The notes: generated by a model not told the origin, from the letters alone. A stretch of 19,026 nt of DNA from an uncultured Candidatus Melainabacteria bacterium (GCA_937895785.1 CALBKW010000124.1:1-19026); one strand, 5' to 3'; positions 1-6,823 are shown, counted from the first letter of the stretch. Program-made: numbers and translations.

Positions 1-1334
1 CCGCCTCTTTCATACCAAGGTGAAAGGAATGCTCTGCAACCCATTGGAGAGATTACTCGCTTGTATTTTTTGTACATGCTTGCAATGTAGCCTTCTCCTG
101 TCATTGACAACCAATCAGGATACATTGATTTTTTAGAACATTCAACGCCTGCATCAAACAAGTCTTCTAATTGACCACCTTTTCCGTGTAATTCTTCATC
201 ATATAAGAATACGATTTTAGGGAATAATACAGGTTTTTTGTTATTCTTTTTGCCTTGACCTTCTTGTCTTACTTTTAACATCATTTTTGATGCCATTTTT
301 TCAAACAATTCAGTACCAAGACCTAATGTCATTGTAATGAATGGATAATCACCACGGCTAGATGCTACAGTGTTAAATTTGTATTCCCAACCTTGGAAAC
401 CATCGTGTAAGTCTTTTTCAACATCTTTAATTGCTTCTTCTTTTGCTTTGTGAGCTTCAACACCCATATCAACATATCTTTGGTAATTTTTGTTGAATGT
501 TTTTTGAGCAAATGGAGCTAAGATTTTATCAACTTCTGGAACTGTAAATCCACCGTATTGTTGGCTTGCTGCCGCCATAACGATATCACCAATTACATCA
601 AAAGCAACTTCTAATGTTTTTGGTTCGTTGTACCACAAGTTACCCATTTCAAAACCGCCTTTTAAAACGTTAGCAACGTCAAACAAACAGCAGTTCATAG
701 TGTCACGTCTTGCAGACATATCGTGAATATAGATATATCCATCACGTGTTGCTTGTAATTCTGGTACTGTTAAAAAGAATTTTTTGTATAATTCTTTGTT
801 TAATTGATTAAAAATCAATGAACGTTTTGTAGAAACTAAAGCTGAATCAGAGTTTGAATTTTCTTTATCTCCGATATACATAATTCTTTGGCTTTCTTGA
901 TATACTTTGTCTAGCATATTTACAAAGTCGATTTTGTAGTCACGATAGTTTCTGTAACTTTTTGCAACTTTTGGGTTTACATTTTCTAATGCGTTTTCTA
1001 CAATACAGTGCATTTTGAAAATTTCAATTTCGTTTTGGCGTGATTCTAAAACACTCCAATTTACGTAATTACAAATATCTTCTAATTCTTTATCTGTAAA
1101 TTCAACAAGCATTCTTGCTGCAGATTTTTTAACAGCTTTAACTACTTTTTGAACATCATAATCTTCTTTAGTGCCGTCTTTTTTAATAACTTTCACATTA
1201 TTAACAGCTAATTTTGATGCGATTTCTACTATCTTACTAACGGGTTTTACTGCGTTTAATGATTTCGGCTTTGTTATTGATGATGCAGCTTCTTCGTTAA
1301 TTTGTACAACTTTTCCATTGTCTAATTGTGGCAT
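1..1334 (-). CDS. nrdD: Anaerobic (class III) ribonucleoside-triphosphate reductase NrdD, C-terminus beyond window
   Basis: Oxygen-sensitive glycyl-radical enzyme that reduces ribonucleoside triphosphates to deoxyribonucleotides. I translated the minus strand from the ATG at 1334-1332; 444 codons run open to the window edge, so the C-terminal third (zinc-binding cysteines and glycyl-radical loop) lies outside. Visible: a short variable N-terminus (1-45), an ATP-cone allosteric domain from about residue 47 (VKVIKKDGTKEDYDVQKVV), an NCCLFD motif at 214-219, SQQYGG at 257-262, and SPMGCRAFLSPW at 429-440, whose Cys433 sits where the active-site finger-loop cysteine is expected. Start choice: AAGGAG lies 8-13 nt upstream of the ATG. 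Family assignment is firm. An activase gene (nrdG) would be expected downstream, off the window. The long structured leader is listed separately. Confidence 0.95.
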   Translation of the reverse strand, partial: MPQLDNGKVVQINEEAASSITKPKSLNAVKPVSKIVEIASKLAVNNVKVIKKDGTKEDYDVQKVVKAVKKSAARMLVEFTDKELEDICNYVNWSVLESRQNEIEIFKMHCIVENALENVNPKVAKSYRNYRDYKIDFVNMLDKVYQESQRIMYIGDKENSNSDSALVSTKRSLIFNQLNKELYKKFFLTVPELQATRDGYIYIHDMSARRDTMNCCLFDVANVLKGGFEMGNLWYNEPKTLEVAFDVIGDIVMAAASQQYGGFTVPEVDKILAPFAQKTFNKNYQRYVDMGVEAHKAKEEAIKDVEKDLHDGFQGWEYKFNTVASSRGDYPFITMTLGLGTELFEKMASKMMLKVRQEGQGKKNNKKPVLFPKIVFLYDEELHGKGGQLEDLFDAGVECSKKSMYPDWLSMTGEGYIASMYKKYKRVISPMGCRAFLSPWYERG

Positions 1335-1505
1335 TAATTAATCTCCTTTTTACGAAAAGAAGGCAGAAATAGGATAAATTTCTATGCTCTTTTTGTTACG
1401 TTCCCGAATTCCTGTCCCTGAGGTATATCATACTACTTAAGTGCCGGCTATTACGGCTTCGGACCTGCCGATGAATTACACATCACATTCCTTAAATACT
1501 ACACC
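1335..1505 (-). ncRNA. Structured 5' leader of nrdD with SD-sequestering hairpin (candidate riboswitch, family not recognised)
   Basis: From the predicted start site (about 1505) to the nrdD ATG are about 170 nt of leader. Read on the minus strand, GGTGT (1505-1501) pairs with ATACC (1426-1422), closing an 84-nt domain; inside it TTAAG pairs with CTTAA, GATG with CATC, and CGGC (1470-1467) with GCCG (1457-1454). The last hairpin's loop can pair through TCCGAA (1463-1458) with TTCGGG (1408-1403), a possible pseudoknot. Downstream are two abutting hairpins: AGAAAT/ATTTCT (1383-1365) and an 8-bp stem with CGTA loop (1362-1343) that pairs the whole Shine-Dalgarno. This layout is typical of translational riboswitches. 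It does not match the cobalamin, SAM, TPP, FMN, THF, fluoride or ydaO consensus as I remember them. Pairings were read by eye; ligand unknown. Confidence 0.5.
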
Positions 1506-1508
1506 AAT

Positions 1509-1517
1509 ATTATAGCA
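1509..1517 (-). promoter_or_regulatory. nrdD promoter, extended -10
   Basis: Minus strand reads TGCTATAAT, a perfect extended -10 (TGnTATAAT). No convincing -35 lies 16-18 nt upstream, as is usual for extended -10 promoters. It predicts initiation near 1505-1502, just where the leader's first helix begins. Confidence 0.65.
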
Positions 1518-1520
1518 AAA

Positions 1521-1687
1521 ATTTTTGAGGCATGGAAGGTTTATTAACAAAATTTAATCTGTTTGATGTATTTAATTTTTTAATGTTTTTGGTATTTACA
1601 GACGGGTAAAGGCTTACAGATTAAGAAGTTTTGTAAAGTTGTTTTTGCTGTTGATTTTTAACTTTAAAAATCGCTAAAAGCCAACAA
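1521..1687. other. Intergenic region between xer 3' end and nrdD promoter
   Basis: About 165 bases with no supportable gene. It contains one perfect 8-bp inverted repeat, GATTTTTA-ACTT-TAAAAATC (1653-1672), just beyond the Xer stop codon. No T-run follows it on either strand, so it is not a convincing intrinsic terminator, although it could stabilise the xer 3' end. TTACAGA also occurs twice in direct orientation around 1597-1620; I attach no meaning to this. Confidence 0.4.
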
Positions 1688-2602
1688 TTACGCTCTTGGA
1701 TGGGCTTGTTCAAATACATCTTGCAAGTGTTTAGTTGAAACATGTGTGTAGATTTGTGTATTCGATATGCTAGCATGTCCCAAAAGTTCTTGCACAACCC
1801 TTAAATCAGCACCATTTTCAATTAAATGTGTTGCAAAACTGTGACGAAACATGTGTGGAGTAACGTGTTTTGGAAGTTCAATAGTTTCAACAACGCTATT
1901 TATAACATTTCTTACCGTTTTGTTTTGTAATCTATATCCAGTATTGTTTATAAATACTGGTGTTGAATCTGTAATTGGTTCAAGCGGAAAACCTTTTGCC
2001 ACAAGGGGTCTTGCAGTATTTATATAATTTTCTAAATATTTTTTCGCTTTATCTGAAATAAGTACAATTCGCTCTTTTGCACCTTTACCAAAAACGGTAA
2101 TTTCATTATTTTCTAAGTTTAAATCACCAAAATTAAGCCCACTAAGCTCAGAAATACGCATTCCTGTTGCCCACAAAAGTTCCAAAATTGTACGATTTCT
2201 GTATCCTGCTGGAGTGTCAATCTTTATGCCGTTCATAATTTTTTCAACTTCTTCTGTAGTCAAAAATTTAGGCAAAGATTTTGGTCGCTTTGGCGCACTA
2301 AGATTGGTTGTTGGGTTTGTATCAACTAATCTTTCCCTATACAGATATTTATAAAAAGTTCTGATAGATGCAATTTTTCGTGCAAGGGTAGTTTTTTTGT
2401 AATTAAATTTTTGAATAAAATACAAATAATCTCTGACTTTTGCAAAATTAACAGTCAAACAAGAAGCTTCGTCAAGCCATAACAAATAACTCATAACATC
2501 AGAATAATAAGCTTTTGCCGTATGTTTTGAAAAATTCTTTTCCACTAAAAGATAAGTTTTATAATCTTCTAAATATGTTTTTGACTCTTTATTTAGCGAC
2601 AT
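1688..2602 (-). CDS. xerC/xerD: Xer-family site-specific tyrosine recombinase (XerC/XerD-like)
   Basis: Predicted cytoplasmic DNA recombinase, probably for chromosome-dimer resolution at dif. The 304-aa length is normal for XerC/XerD. The N-terminal half is the SAM-like core-binding domain (SKHTAKAYYSDVMSYLLWL). The C-terminal catalytic domain shows the RHRY set: Arg in ATGMRISELSGL, His and Arg in HMFRHSF, the LLGH motif, and nucleophile Tyr in NTQIYTHVS near the C-terminus. The open frame extends 40 codons further upstream, but that would overlap the divergent TPR gene; the ATG at 2602 has a TAGGA ribosome-binding site and begins at the usual family position. XerC and XerD cannot be told apart from one copy; the GADLRVVQELLGH stretch is somewhat XerD-like. 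It stands alone, divergent from the next gene. Confidence 0.93.
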   Translation of the reverse strand: MSLNKESKTYLEDYKTYLLVEKNFSKHTAKAYYSDVMSYLLWLDEASCLTVNFAKVRDYLYFIQKFNYKKTTLARKIASIRTFYKYLYRERLVDTNPTTNLSAPKRPKSLPKFLTTEEVEKIMNGIKIDTPAGYRNRTILELLWATGMRISELSGLNFGDLNLENNEITVFGKGAKERIVLISDKAKKYLENYINTARPLVAKGFPLEPITDSTPVFINNTGYRLQNKTVRNVINSVVETIELPKHVTPHMFRHSFATHLIENGADLRVVQELLGHASISNTQIYTHVSTKHLQDVFEQAHPRA

Positions 2603-2641
2603 AATATTCCTACTTACGCACGATTTTTTTTCGTTAGCGCT

Positions 2642-2647
2642 ATTATA
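2642..2647 (-). promoter_or_regulatory. xer promoter -10 box
   Basis: Perfect TATAAT on the minus strand about 40 nt before the xer ATG. No good -35 was seen. It lies only 11 bp from the oppositely directed TATAAT of the TPR gene, so the divergent promoters overlap and probably compete for polymerase. Confidence 0.5.
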
Positions 2648-2658
2648 CAATATTTTTG

Positions 2659-2664
2659 TATAAT
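2659..2664 (+). promoter_or_regulatory. TPR gene promoter -10 box
   Basis: Perfect TATAAT on the plus strand, 32 nt before the ATG at 2697. The -35 region is poor. It overlaps the divergent xer promoter. Confidence 0.5.
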
Positions 2665-2696
2665 TTAGAAATAATTTACAAAATTGAGGATAAGAA

Positions 2697-4613
2697 ATGA
2701 GATTAAGCAAAACTTTAGTCATTACAACTGCGGTTATAGGGCTTGCTACAAGTGGTTTTTACACAGATGTTCAAGCAAAACCAAGAAAATCACCTAAAAA
2801 TACTCAAAAAGTTGTAAAAGTCCAAATTGCAAAAACTTATAATGACATTGATAAAATGATTGACTACGGTAACTATGCAACTGCAGACAGACTTTTGAAT
2901 GATTTGTTAAAGAAAAATCCAAATGACATTACAGCTCGTTCTCTTTATGTGATTTCACTTGCAAAACAAGAAAAATTTGATGTTGCACAATCTCAACTAA
3001 ATTCTCTATTACCAAAATTCTCAAAAAATGCTAATCTTCATTATGCTCAAGGTGTTTTAAACGTAAAACGTCAAGCAAGTTCTGATATGGAATATAGAGA
3101 AAAATCAGAAGAACTTTTAAAACGCGCACAAAATGAATTTAATACAGCTTTAATCATCAACCCTAGATATTATCAAGCTTATAACGCTTTAGGCGTAATT
3201 GAATTGAATACTGGTAACTGGAATAAAGCTCGCCAATACTTTGGCAGAGCTATTGAAGTAGAGCCTAATTACGCTACTGCAATAGATAATTTAGGTACTG
3301 TTGATTATTTACAAGGAAAACACGATTTAGCCCAAAAACGCTTTTTAAAAGCAATCTCACTAAATCCAAACAGTTCAACAGCTTATTTTCACTTAGCACA
3401 AATTTATGACAAAAAATCTTGTTATTCTCAAGCACTAGATGCTTTAGACCATTCATTAAGAATTAAGGGTAATTCCTCAGTTGCATACAATTTACGTGGA
3501 GAAATCCTTAAAAAACAGGGTAATGAAACTGCAGCAATTGAATCCTTCAAAAAATCAATCGCTCTAAAACCAGAAAATACAAAGCCTTACATTAATTTAG
3601 CAAAAATTTATGAACGTAGATTTGACAACGAACTTGCAATCGCAAACTTGAAATCTGCACTAGCAGTAAATCCTGCACAATATTCAGTAAAATTAAAAGT
3701 TGGCGAATTATCTTTATTAAAAGGTGATTACAACGAATCTTTAAAATATTATTCTTCACTTGTTGGAGTTGAAGGCTATAATGCAGATGCTTTAAAAGGT
3801 ATGGCAAACGCTTATTTTGCGCAAGTTAGGGATACTGCAAGTAAAAGTGCGACAGCTAACAAAAAAGAATTGCAAACTGCTTACAACAATATTGAAAAAG
3901 CACTTCAAGCAAACCCTAACGACTTAGATTTGTATCTTGCAAAATTAAAAATGGCGAAATTGACAAACCAAGAAAAAGCCACACAAGAAACTTTAGACAA
4001 AATTATAAATGCGCCTGTTAGAGGTCTAAATGACCTACTTGCAAAAGGTGATGCTTATTATGCGATGAATAAATACCAAGATGCAAAGAAAACTTTTGAA
4101 AAATCAGTTGTATTTGCAGAAAGTTTAGATGATTACTTGTATGTAGCTGAAATTTTAACTTACGATAAATTTTATCCAAGTGCAAAAGATGTTCTAAGAA
4201 AAGCCTTAATAGTTGACCCGTCTAACGAAGAGGCTATTCATAATTTGAACTATATTATGAGTATGGAACGACAATCTGAATCTTTATACAAAGATGCTAA
4301 GTTCTTCCAAAAGAAAGACAAAAACAGAGTTTTTGCAAGAGAATATGCCCTAAAAGCTCTTGATTACAACCCTACAAACTATGAAGCAGCTCTTTTAAGT
4401 GCAAAATTATGTGAAAAACAAAAACATTATGCAGAAGCAATTGATGCCTACAAAGTTGTTGCAGGGTTAGAAATTAAGCCAAGAAAAATCAAGAAAATGA
4501 ACAAAAAGATTGTCAAACTTGAGAAAAAATTGGCTAAAATCGACAAACGTTACATGAAAAAAGAAAATAAAGAATTTAAAAAATGTCAAAACAGATCAAC
4601 GCTAAGTTTATAA
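2697..4613 (+). CDS. Secreted tetratricopeptide-repeat (TPR) protein
   Basis: 638-residue TPR protein, probably a periplasmic scaffold or envelope assembly factor; partners unknown. A signal peptide spans about 1-27 (basic MRLSK, hydrophobic core, VQA then KP as the likely cleavage site). Degenerate TPRs begin near residue 53, and clear tandem 34-residue units run from about 157 to 360 (for example YNALGVIELNTGNWNKARQY and AYFHLAQIYDKKSCYSQAL), with weaker ones to about 590. The last 40 residues are very lysine-rich (KKMNKKIVKLEKKLAK) and may be a coiled coil or bind acidic polymer. GAGG precedes the ATG by 10 nt. Its final 31 bp overlap the start of yihA in another frame, so the two are probably co-transcribed and translationally coupled. 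TPR identity is secure; function is not. Confidence 0.9.
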   Translation: MRLSKTLVITTAVIGLATSGFYTDVQAKPRKSPKNTQKVVKVQIAKTYNDIDKMIDYGNYATADRLLNDLLKKNPNDITARSLYVISLAKQEKFDVAQSQLNSLLPKFSKNANLHYAQGVLNVKRQASSDMEYREKSEELLKRAQNEFNTALIINPRYYQAYNALGVIELNTGNWNKARQYFGRAIEVEPNYATAIDNLGTVDYLQGKHDLAQKRFLKAISLNPNSSTAYFHLAQIYDKKSCYSQALDALDHSLRIKGNSSVAYNLRGEILKKQGNETAAIESFKKSIALKPENTKPYINLAKIYERRFDNELAIANLKSALAVNPAQYSVKLKVGELSLLKGDYNESLKYYSSLVGVEGYNADALKGMANAYFAQVRDTASKSATANKKELQTAYNNIEKALQANPNDLDLYLAKLKMAKLTNQEKATQETLDKIINAPVRGLNDLLAKGDAYYAMNKYQDAKKTFEKSVVFAESLDDYLYVAEILTYDKFYPSAKDVLRKALIVDPSNEEAIHNLNYIMSMERQSESLYKDAKFFQKKDKNRVFAREYALKALDYNPTNYEAALLSAKLCEKQKHYAEAIDAYKVVAGLEIKPRKIKKMNKKIVKLEKKLAKIDKRYMKKENKEFKKCQNRSTLSL

Positions 4614-5179
4614 TAAGTGCAGAAAAACTAAGCCAATGCCCGAATTTCACACTTGCTGAATTTCCGTTATTAGGTCGTTCAAATGTTGGTAAATCCTCAT
4701 TTATCAACTGTTTGAGCAATAACAAAAAATTGGCTAAAACATCTAATACTCCAGGGAAAACAAGGTTAATAAATTTCTTCAATTTTTCTGAACAATTTAT
4801 GATTGCCGACCTTCCAGGATATGGTTATGCCAAGGTTTCAAAAGAAGCTCAAGCAAAATGGCAACGATATTTGGAAGAATATCTTTTAAACCGTGAACAA
4901 ATCTGCTCTCTTGTACAACTTGTTGACGGCAGACACGAACTTCAAAAAAACGATATCCAAATGCGTGAATGGGTTAACGCCTATGAGATACCTATATTTA
5001 CTGTAGTTACCAAAATGGATTACGTACCTAAAAACAAGGTGCTAAATGTTTTAAAATCAGTAGAAAAACAATTCGGTGGAGTTGTTTTGCCTTTCAGCGC
5101 AATTGATAGACGTTATTGCGACGATATTTTTGCACACCTTTTAGAATTGAGTAAAGAAAATAAAGAAGAAAATCAATAA
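4583..5179 (+). CDS. yihA: Ribosome-biogenesis GTP-binding protein YihA/YsxC (EngB)
   Basis: Essential TRAFAC-class GTPase that assists late 50S subunit assembly in most bacteria. All nucleotide-binding motifs are visible: G1 GRSNVGKS (31-38), a G2-region threonine in SNTPGKTR, G3 DLPGYGYAKVS (76-86), G4 TKMD (143-146) and G5 FSA (171-173). The 198-aa length is standard. The start overlaps the end of the TPR gene by 31 bp and has only an A-rich, poor Shine-Dalgarno, consistent with translation by coupling to the upstream gene. The stop codon lies 3 nt before the left REP palindrome of the RAYT element. Confident by motif order and the family-typical GYGYAKVSK. Confidence 0.97.
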   Translation: MSKQINAKFIISAEKLSQCPNFTLAEFPLLGRSNVGKSSFINCLSNNKKLAKTSNTPGKTRLINFFNFSEQFMIADLPGYGYAKVSKEAQAKWQRYLEEYLLNREQICSLVQLVDGRHELQKNDIQMREWVNAYEIPIFTVVTKMDYVPKNKVLNVLKSVEKQFGGVVLPFSAIDRRYCDDIFAHLLELSKENKEENQ

Positions 5180-5182
5180 TAA

Positions 5183-5203
5183 GTAGGTCAGGCATTGCCT
5201 GAC
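5183..5203 (+). repeat. REP sequence, copy 1
   Basis: GTAG (5183-5186) plus the palindrome GTCAGGCATTGCCTGAC (5187-5203), an 8-bp perfect stem around a single T. GTAG 5' of the hairpin is the conserved recognition tetranucleotide of RAYT-associated REPs. Confidence 0.85.
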
Positions 5204-5213
5204 AGATATTTCG

Positions 5214-5729
5214 CTATTCTAAATTCATTTCATTAATTCCATACTTATTATCAAAATTGCACCAATCTAACTCATAAACTCCTTTATTTACATACTTTTT
5301 AAAGGTTGAGTATTTCCATTCTTTTGGAGGTATGGAATAATGTTTCATAGAATTAAAATGAATATAATCAATGTGACGGTGTAAATCATTTTCATTGATA
5401 ATGGTGTGTTCCCAATATCGTCTTTGCCAAATATTTGCTTCTCTGGTGGTGATATTTAATGTGTGTTTTATTTTAGAAAGTTTTGTAAAAGAACTTTTAA
5501 TAAAGCCTATGATTTTAGGATATTCTTTAATGTCCTCAGGTCTCATTATCATGTGAAAATGATTAGGATTAATGATAATTGCGATAATTTCAAATCTGTA
5601 TTTTTCTTTTGCAAGTTTAAATGCTTTTCGTAAGAACGATATATTATCAATTAAAATGTTCTCTCTGTTTTTTGTAACAACGGTTATAAAAACTAGAGAG
5701 TTTTCAATAAAAATACGTTTGTAATTCAT
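5214..5729 (-). CDS. REP-associated tyrosine transposase (RAYT), Y1/HUH family
   Basis: 171-aa single-strand DNA transposase related to IS200/IS605 TnpA, expected to cleave and rejoin REP hairpins. Visible: a beta-strand start (LVFITVVTKNRE), the HUH metal-binding motif His57-Phe-His59 within NPNHFHMIM, the RAYT-diagnostic IWQRRYWEH (100-108), and Tyr122 in DYIHFNSMKHY as the likely nucleophile (the RAYT pattern is YIHxNPVKH). Length is typical for RAYTs and the frame is intact. The ATG at 5729 lacks a clear Shine-Dalgarno, only A-rich sequence, suggesting low expression, as for domesticated RAYTs. It lies between two inverted REP copies with a third about 560 bp away. Composition resembles its neighbours, so any acquisition was not recent or came from a similar genome. 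Confidence 0.92.
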   Translation of the reverse strand: MNYKRIFIENSLVFITVVTKNRENILIDNISFLRKAFKLAKEKYRFEIIAIIINPNHFHMIMRPEDIKEYPKIIGFIKSSFTKLSKIKHTLNITTREANIWQRRYWEHTIINENDLHRHIDYIHFNSMKHYSIPPKEWKYSTFKKYVNKGVYELDWCNFDNKYGINEMNLE

Positions 5730-5760
5730 GTTTTTAATTTTATTACAAAAGTTTCTATAT

Positions 5761-5781
5761 GTCAGGCAATGCCTGACCTAC
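5761..5781 (-). repeat. REP sequence, copy 2 (inverted)
   Basis: The same palindrome at 5761-5777, followed by CTAC (5778-5781), that is GTAG on the minus strand. It immediately follows the TAA stop of the 157-aa gene, so it forms that transcript's 3' hairpin. Confidence 0.85.
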
Positions 5782-6255
5782 TTAAATTTTACTTTTATAT
5801 TTTTTTAGCTCTTTTTTAACTAACCATTCGTCATTTTGGGGATTTACAAGTTTTTTACCTGTAAAATAGAAACTAGGACAAGAATTTCCGTTATATTGCC
5901 AAGCCACAATTTTATTTTCTTTATTGACTTCAATAATTTTATTACAAGAACTATTCATTGTATAACCACCGTTTACTGTTGTTGTAGTTGTTATAGTTGA
6001 ATTATAAAAATTAGGTGTTGATGTACTAGTTGTACTTGGTGGAACATATATTGTAGAGTTTGTATACCAATAAAATAAATGTTTATTTGCAATATTCTTT
6101 TCTTCATTTGGATACCCCCAGCTATTAATTACATCTTCAATTGAGTATCCAATCCATGAATTCAATGCTTTTTTCATAAATGCTTCGGCAAAAGCACTAG
6201 GACTACACATACAAAAAATTACTGCTGATAAAAAGTAGACGGCTAATCTTTTCAT
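5782..6255 (-). CDS. Small secreted protein, unknown function
   Basis: 157 aa. A signal peptide is clear (MKRLAVYFLSAVIFCM..SAFA, cleavage near residue 23-25). The mature N-terminal segment (LNSWIGYSIEDVINSWGYPNEE) resembles the start of BamE/SmpA-like folds (short helix, then a W-G-P turn), but this is only a resemblance. A Thr/Ser-rich stretch (about 73-92) follows, then a pair of cysteines (in SSCNKI and NSCPSF) that could form a disulfide in the periplasm. GAGG precedes the ATG at 6255. It has its own sigma-70 promoter and is flanked on both sides by REP palindromes. I believe similar proteins occur in gut Melainabacteria, from memory and unchecked. Envelope location is inferred. Confidence 0.8.
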   Translation of the reverse strand: MKRLAVYFLSAVIFCMCSPSAFAEAFMKKALNSWIGYSIEDVINSWGYPNEEKNIANKHLFYWYTNSTIYVPPSTTSTSTPNFYNSTITTTTTVNGGYTMNSSCNKIIEVNKENKIVAWQYNGNSCPSFYFTGKKLVNPQNDEWLVKKELKKYKSKI

Positions 6256-6285
6256 AAATACCTCAAAGCTAAGTTATTTAGTGAA

Positions 6286-6313
6286 ATTATACACTATAAA
6301 AATTTAGAATCAA
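6286..6313 (-). promoter_or_regulatory. Sigma-70 promoter of the 157-aa secreted protein gene
   Basis: Minus strand: TTGATT (6313-6308), a 16-bp spacer, then TATAAT (6291-6286), about 30 nt before the ATG. Confidence 0.65.
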
Positions 6314-6338
6314 ACAAATATTTTTTCTGTGATAACTT

Positions 6339-6359
6339 GTAGGTCAGGCATTGCCTGAC
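6339..6359 (+). repeat. REP sequence, copy 3 (solitary)
   Basis: GTAG (6339-6342) plus GTCAGGCATTGCCTGAC (6343-6359). It shares 22 identical bases with copies 1 and 2 but has no transposase of its own. It ends 3 nt before the -35 box of perR, between the divergent promoters of the 157-aa gene and perR. Confidence 0.85.
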
Positions 6360-6362
6360 ATC

Positions 6363-6391
6363 TTGACATTAAAATCTTTTAGTGAAATAAT
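6363..6391 (+). promoter_or_regulatory. perR-ferritin promoter
   Basis: Perfect -35 TTGACA (6363-6368), 17-bp spacer, -10 AATAAT (6386-6391, 5 of 6). Predicted start near 6398, inside the Fur-type operator. Confidence 0.75.
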
Positions 6392-6396
6392 CTTTT

Positions 6397-6411
6397 TGAG
6401 AATTGTTATCA
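6397..6411 (+). promoter_or_regulatory. Fur/PerR-type operator
   Basis: TGAGAATTGTTATCA matches 12 of the 14 defined positions of the 7-1-7 Fur box (TGATAATnATTATCA). It covers the predicted transcription start of perR-ferritin, so the regulator likely represses its own operon. Confidence 0.65.
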
Positions 6412-6426
6412 GTTTTAAGGAAGATT

Positions 6427-6807
6427 ATGAATTACTCAGCGCAAAAAGAAATTGTTTTAAAAGCATTGAAGGATAATGTCGTTCACCCAACGGCAGAGTA
6501 TTTGTGTGATAAAATCAGAGAAGTTTACCCAACGCTAGGTGTTGCAACGGTATACAGAAACCTTAACAAAATGGCTGAAGGTGGTATTATCAAAAAAATT
6601 GATGGTTTAGAGCCTAAAGCTCATTTTGACCATAACACACATGAACATTATCACATGATGTGTGACAAGTGTAAACGTGTTTTTGACGTTTCTAGTAACG
6701 TTGCACCAAACATCTTGGAAAAAACTGAAGATGAAATGCATTGCAAAGTTACAAGCTATGATGTAATTCTGCACGGAATTTGTGAAGATTGTTTAAAAGA
6801 AGAATAA
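6427..6807 (+). CDS. perR: PerR-like peroxide-responsive Fur-family repressor
   Basis: 126-aa metal-dependent winged-helix repressor. The DNA-binding half contains HPTAEYL and the recognition helix GVATVYRNLNKM; the C-terminal half is the dimer/metal domain. Aligned with B. subtilis PerR, the regulatory-metal ligands are all present: His20 (H37), Asp68 in HFDH (D85), His74 and His76 in HEHYH (H91, H93), and Asp87 in VFDV (D104). Asp rather than Glu at the last site favours peroxide sensing. The structural zinc site is C79xxC82 and C119xxC122. The ATG at 6427 has AAGGAAG upstream; the frame opens 8 codons earlier but without a ribosome-binding site. It is short at the N-terminus, as in clostridial homologues. 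It is followed after 16 bp by ferritin, a classic PerR target, and preceded by a Fur-type operator. Fur, rather than PerR, remains possible. Confidence 0.88.
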   Translation: MNYSAQKEIVLKALKDNVVHPTAEYLCDKIREVYPTLGVATVYRNLNKMAEGGIIKKIDGLEPKAHFDHNTHEHYHMMCDKCKRVFDVSSNVAPNILEKTEDEMHCKVTSYDVILHGICEDCLKEE

Positions 6808-6823
6808 AAAGGAAGGTTAAATT

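Larger units (their letters stand above)
5181..5783. mobile_element. REP/RAYT element bounded by 24-bp inverted repeats
   Basis: A 603-bp unit made of a RAYT transposase gene between two REP sequences. The outer 24 bp are identical in inverted orientation (5181-5204 versus 5760-5783). Each contains the tetranucleotide GTAG immediately 5' of the perfect palindrome GTCAGGCATTGCCTGAC, and GTAG faces outward at both ends. No target-site duplication is visible, as expected for single-strand HUH transposition. It sits directly after the yihA stop (3 nt) and adjoins the stop codon of the 157-aa gene, so the insertion disrupts neither neighbour. The transposase is judged intact. Confidence 0.85.

Noticed and set aside
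1444..1475. AGGTCCGAAG in the nrdD leader resembles the SRP (4.5S) RNA signature AGGTCCGGAAGGAAGCAG.
   Set aside because: Only the first part matches; the second half of the asymmetric loop (GGAAGCAG) is missing and the flanking helices differ.
1501..1516. ACACCAATATTATAGC could be an NrdR box.
   Set aside because: Only the left half fits the consensus, the right half fails, and no second box about 31 bp away is visible.
1653..1672. 8-bp hairpin after xer as a terminator.
   Set aside because: Stem is AT-only except the closing pair and no T-run follows on either strand.
2602..2722. Longer xer start at 2722.
   Set aside because: It would overlap the divergent TPR gene and its promoter, lacks a ribosome-binding site, and adds residues not found at the family's N-terminus.
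5782..6342. The 157-aa gene as cargo of a composite REP transposon between copies 2 and 3.
   Set aside because: It has its own normal promoter and signal peptide and nothing shows it has moved; kept only as a possibility under the REP finding.
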